Assembly (NCBI GenBank): GCA_023436175.1
Contig: JAEZKE010000139.1
Span: forward strand, 1 to 23,827
Reading direction: 5' to 3'
DNA: 23,827 nucleotides
Origin: Methanobacteriota archaeon
Lineage (GTDB): Archaea > Methanobacteriota > Methanobacteria > Methanobacteriales > Methanobacteriaceae
A program made the position numbers and the translations under genes. The notes under the pieces were generated by a model that ran no database searches, had not been told where the DNA came from, and saw only the letters and a program-made list of their open reading frames with translations. Shown here piece after piece: positions 22,938-23,827 of the stretch. Each line of letters opens with the position of its first letter. The stretch's first letter is position 1.

Positions 22938-23501
22938 ATGGAAAAGAGCATTTATTATTTTGAAAGTCCTGGTGAACAAAATACAGATAAATTAGTAGAA
23001 CTTGTTAAACAGAGAAAGGAAGAGTTAGGTATAAAAAATATTGTGGTTGCTTCTGTATCTGGTAAAACTGCACTGAAACTAAGAGAAGCAATGGATAGTG
23101 TAGATATAGTAAGTATAACTCATCATGCAGGCTTTAAAGAAAAAGGAAAGATGGAAATAACTGAAGAAGGTAAAAATAAGCTTGAGGAAAAAGATATAAC
23201 CTTTTATACAGGATCTCATGCCTTAAGTGGTGTTGGCAGGGGAATATCAAATAAATTCGGCGGTGTAACACCAGTTGAGATAATAGCAGCAACTCTTCGA
23301 ATGTTTGGTCAGGGAATAAAAGTTTGCGTTGAAGTGACTATTATGGCAGCGGATGCGGGTTTAATTCCCATGGACTCGGAGATAATTGCAATTGGTGGAA
23401 CTGCAGGGGGTGCTGATGCAGCAGTAGTTTTAGAGCCGGCACATATGAATAACTTCTTTGATCTTAAGATTAGAGAGGTAATTGCAATGCCTCGATCTTA
23501 A
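22938..23501 (+). CDS. Stand-alone pyruvate kinase alpha/beta (C-terminal) domain protein
   Basis: A 187-residue protein equivalent to the C-terminal (PK_C) domain of pyruvate kinase, without the catalytic barrel. Visible features are the N-terminal helix-strand NTDKLVELVKQRKEELGIKNIVVASVSGKTALKLRE, then IVSITHHAGF and the glycine-rich IIAIGGTAGGADAAVVLEPAH near the C-terminus. In full pyruvate kinases this domain carries the allosteric effector site. Stand-alone versions are common in archaea and may be regulators or enzymes of unknown reaction. TGAGGTG lies 7 nt before the ATG. A diverged copy of the last coding bases (FFDLKIREVIAM) follows the stop. Confidence 0.85.
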   Translation: MEKSIYYFESPGEQNTDKLVELVKQRKEELGIKNIVVASVSGKTALKLREAMDSVDIVSITHHAGFKEKGKMEITEEGKNKLEEKDITFYTGSHALSGVGRGISNKFGGVTPVEIIAATLRMFGQGIKVCVEVTIMAADAGLIPMDSEIIAIGGTAGGADAAVVLEPAHMNNFFDLKIREVIAMPRS

Positions 23502-23551
23502 TTTGAAGGAATAATTTTTTGATCTTAAAGTTAAAGAGATAATTCTCATAT
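23447..23551 (+). repeat. Imperfect duplication of the gene 3' end
   Basis: Bases 23447-23490, encoding NNFFDLKIREVIAM, recur after the stop at 23509-23551 with about ten differences and one deleted base. The second copy would read FFDLKVKEIILI. It is either a recent tandem duplication or the remains of the former C-terminus. Confidence 0.6.
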
Positions 23552-23777
23552 TTAGGCATACTTTCAAAAATTTAAACTGGACTTATATTAGAAAATCAAA
23601 GACATTAGTGCAACAATATACTTGAGCAATATCCAAATGATGTAGTGGAGATATCATCATAAAACTAAAAAATTGTTTGCGAGATGATAAATTATCATTA
23701 ATATAATCGCTGGTTTTAAATATAAGTTATTACAATACCACAAATAAATTTAACAACATTGGCTGTGGGGGTAGGAA
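23502..23777. other. Terminal intergenic region with dyads and a possible promoter
   Basis: After the 3' duplication are two dyads, ATGATG-N12-CATCAT (23637-23660) and ATGATA-AAT-TATCAT (23684-23698). A TATA-like TTTTAAATATAA follows at about 23714-23725. These are arranged as an upstream control region for a gene starting near the window edge. Confidence 0.35.
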
Positions 23778-23827
23778 TTGAAATCTCTTATAAATAGTAC
23801 CTTAAAAGAATCTGAAGTGAGAAGGGA
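23778..23827 (+). CDS. Possible start of a further gene (partial)
   Basis: From a TTG at 23778 the frame stays open to the end of the window and would begin MKSLINSTLKESEVRR. TGGGGGTAGGAA precedes it and a TATA-like element lies about 55-65 bp upstream. Only 16 codons are visible, so product and reality are uncertain. Confidence 0.3.
   Translation, partial: MKSLINSTLKESEVRR

Overview
The window looks like chromosomal DNA of a methanogenic archaeon of the order Methanobacteriales, most likely Methanobacterium or a close relative. It is AT-rich and has archaeal TATA-type promoters (TTTATATA) and GGTGA/GGAGG ribosome binding sites. It also carries archaeal or methanogen marker genes: transcription factor E, phosphosulfolactate synthase (coenzyme M synthesis), a TfuA-like protein, a CofE-like protein, tandem universal stress proteins and a stand-alone pyruvate-kinase C-terminal domain protein. 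The genus is inferred; no rRNA or tRNA gene is present.

Layout. 42-3236 is an unsplit carB (carbamoyl phosphate synthase large subunit). 3468-4376 is a secreted protein with clan CD cysteine-peptidase motifs. After a 540-nt AT-rich gap comes an ABC-2 pair (4917-6454), whose gene junction carries a 79-bp tandem duplication. 6864-8015 is an amidohydrolase. It is followed by two UspA proteins, a four-CBS-domain protein and a small protein of unknown function (8073-10397). On the minus strand, tfuA-like (12236-11586) is followed by larE (11512-10457), a possible sulfur-transfer pair.

12546-18458 is the most distinctive region. It is a same-strand, tightly spaced run: a YhbD-like (DUF4004) helix-turn-helix protein, bactofilin 1, ABC ATPase, short permease, ABC ATPase, long permease, bactofilin 2. 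The YhbD-plus-two-bactofilins combination recalls Bacillus yhbDEF, but here two duplicated DrrAB-like exporters sit between the bactofilins. A TATA box, a GTAACA/TGTTAC dyad near the expected transcription start and a 13-bp leader hairpin precede the run. I infer a regulated cell-envelope scaffold and export module.

The right part holds, on the minus strand, an HD-domain protein and tfe, separated by an array of trinucleotide-loop hairpins with compensatory changes. A minus-strand CofE-like gene and a plus-strand methyltransferase diverge from a spacer containing a MITE-like element with perfect inverted ends. comA (minus) then diverges from a pyruvate-kinase C-terminal domain gene (plus). 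The last bases may begin another gene.
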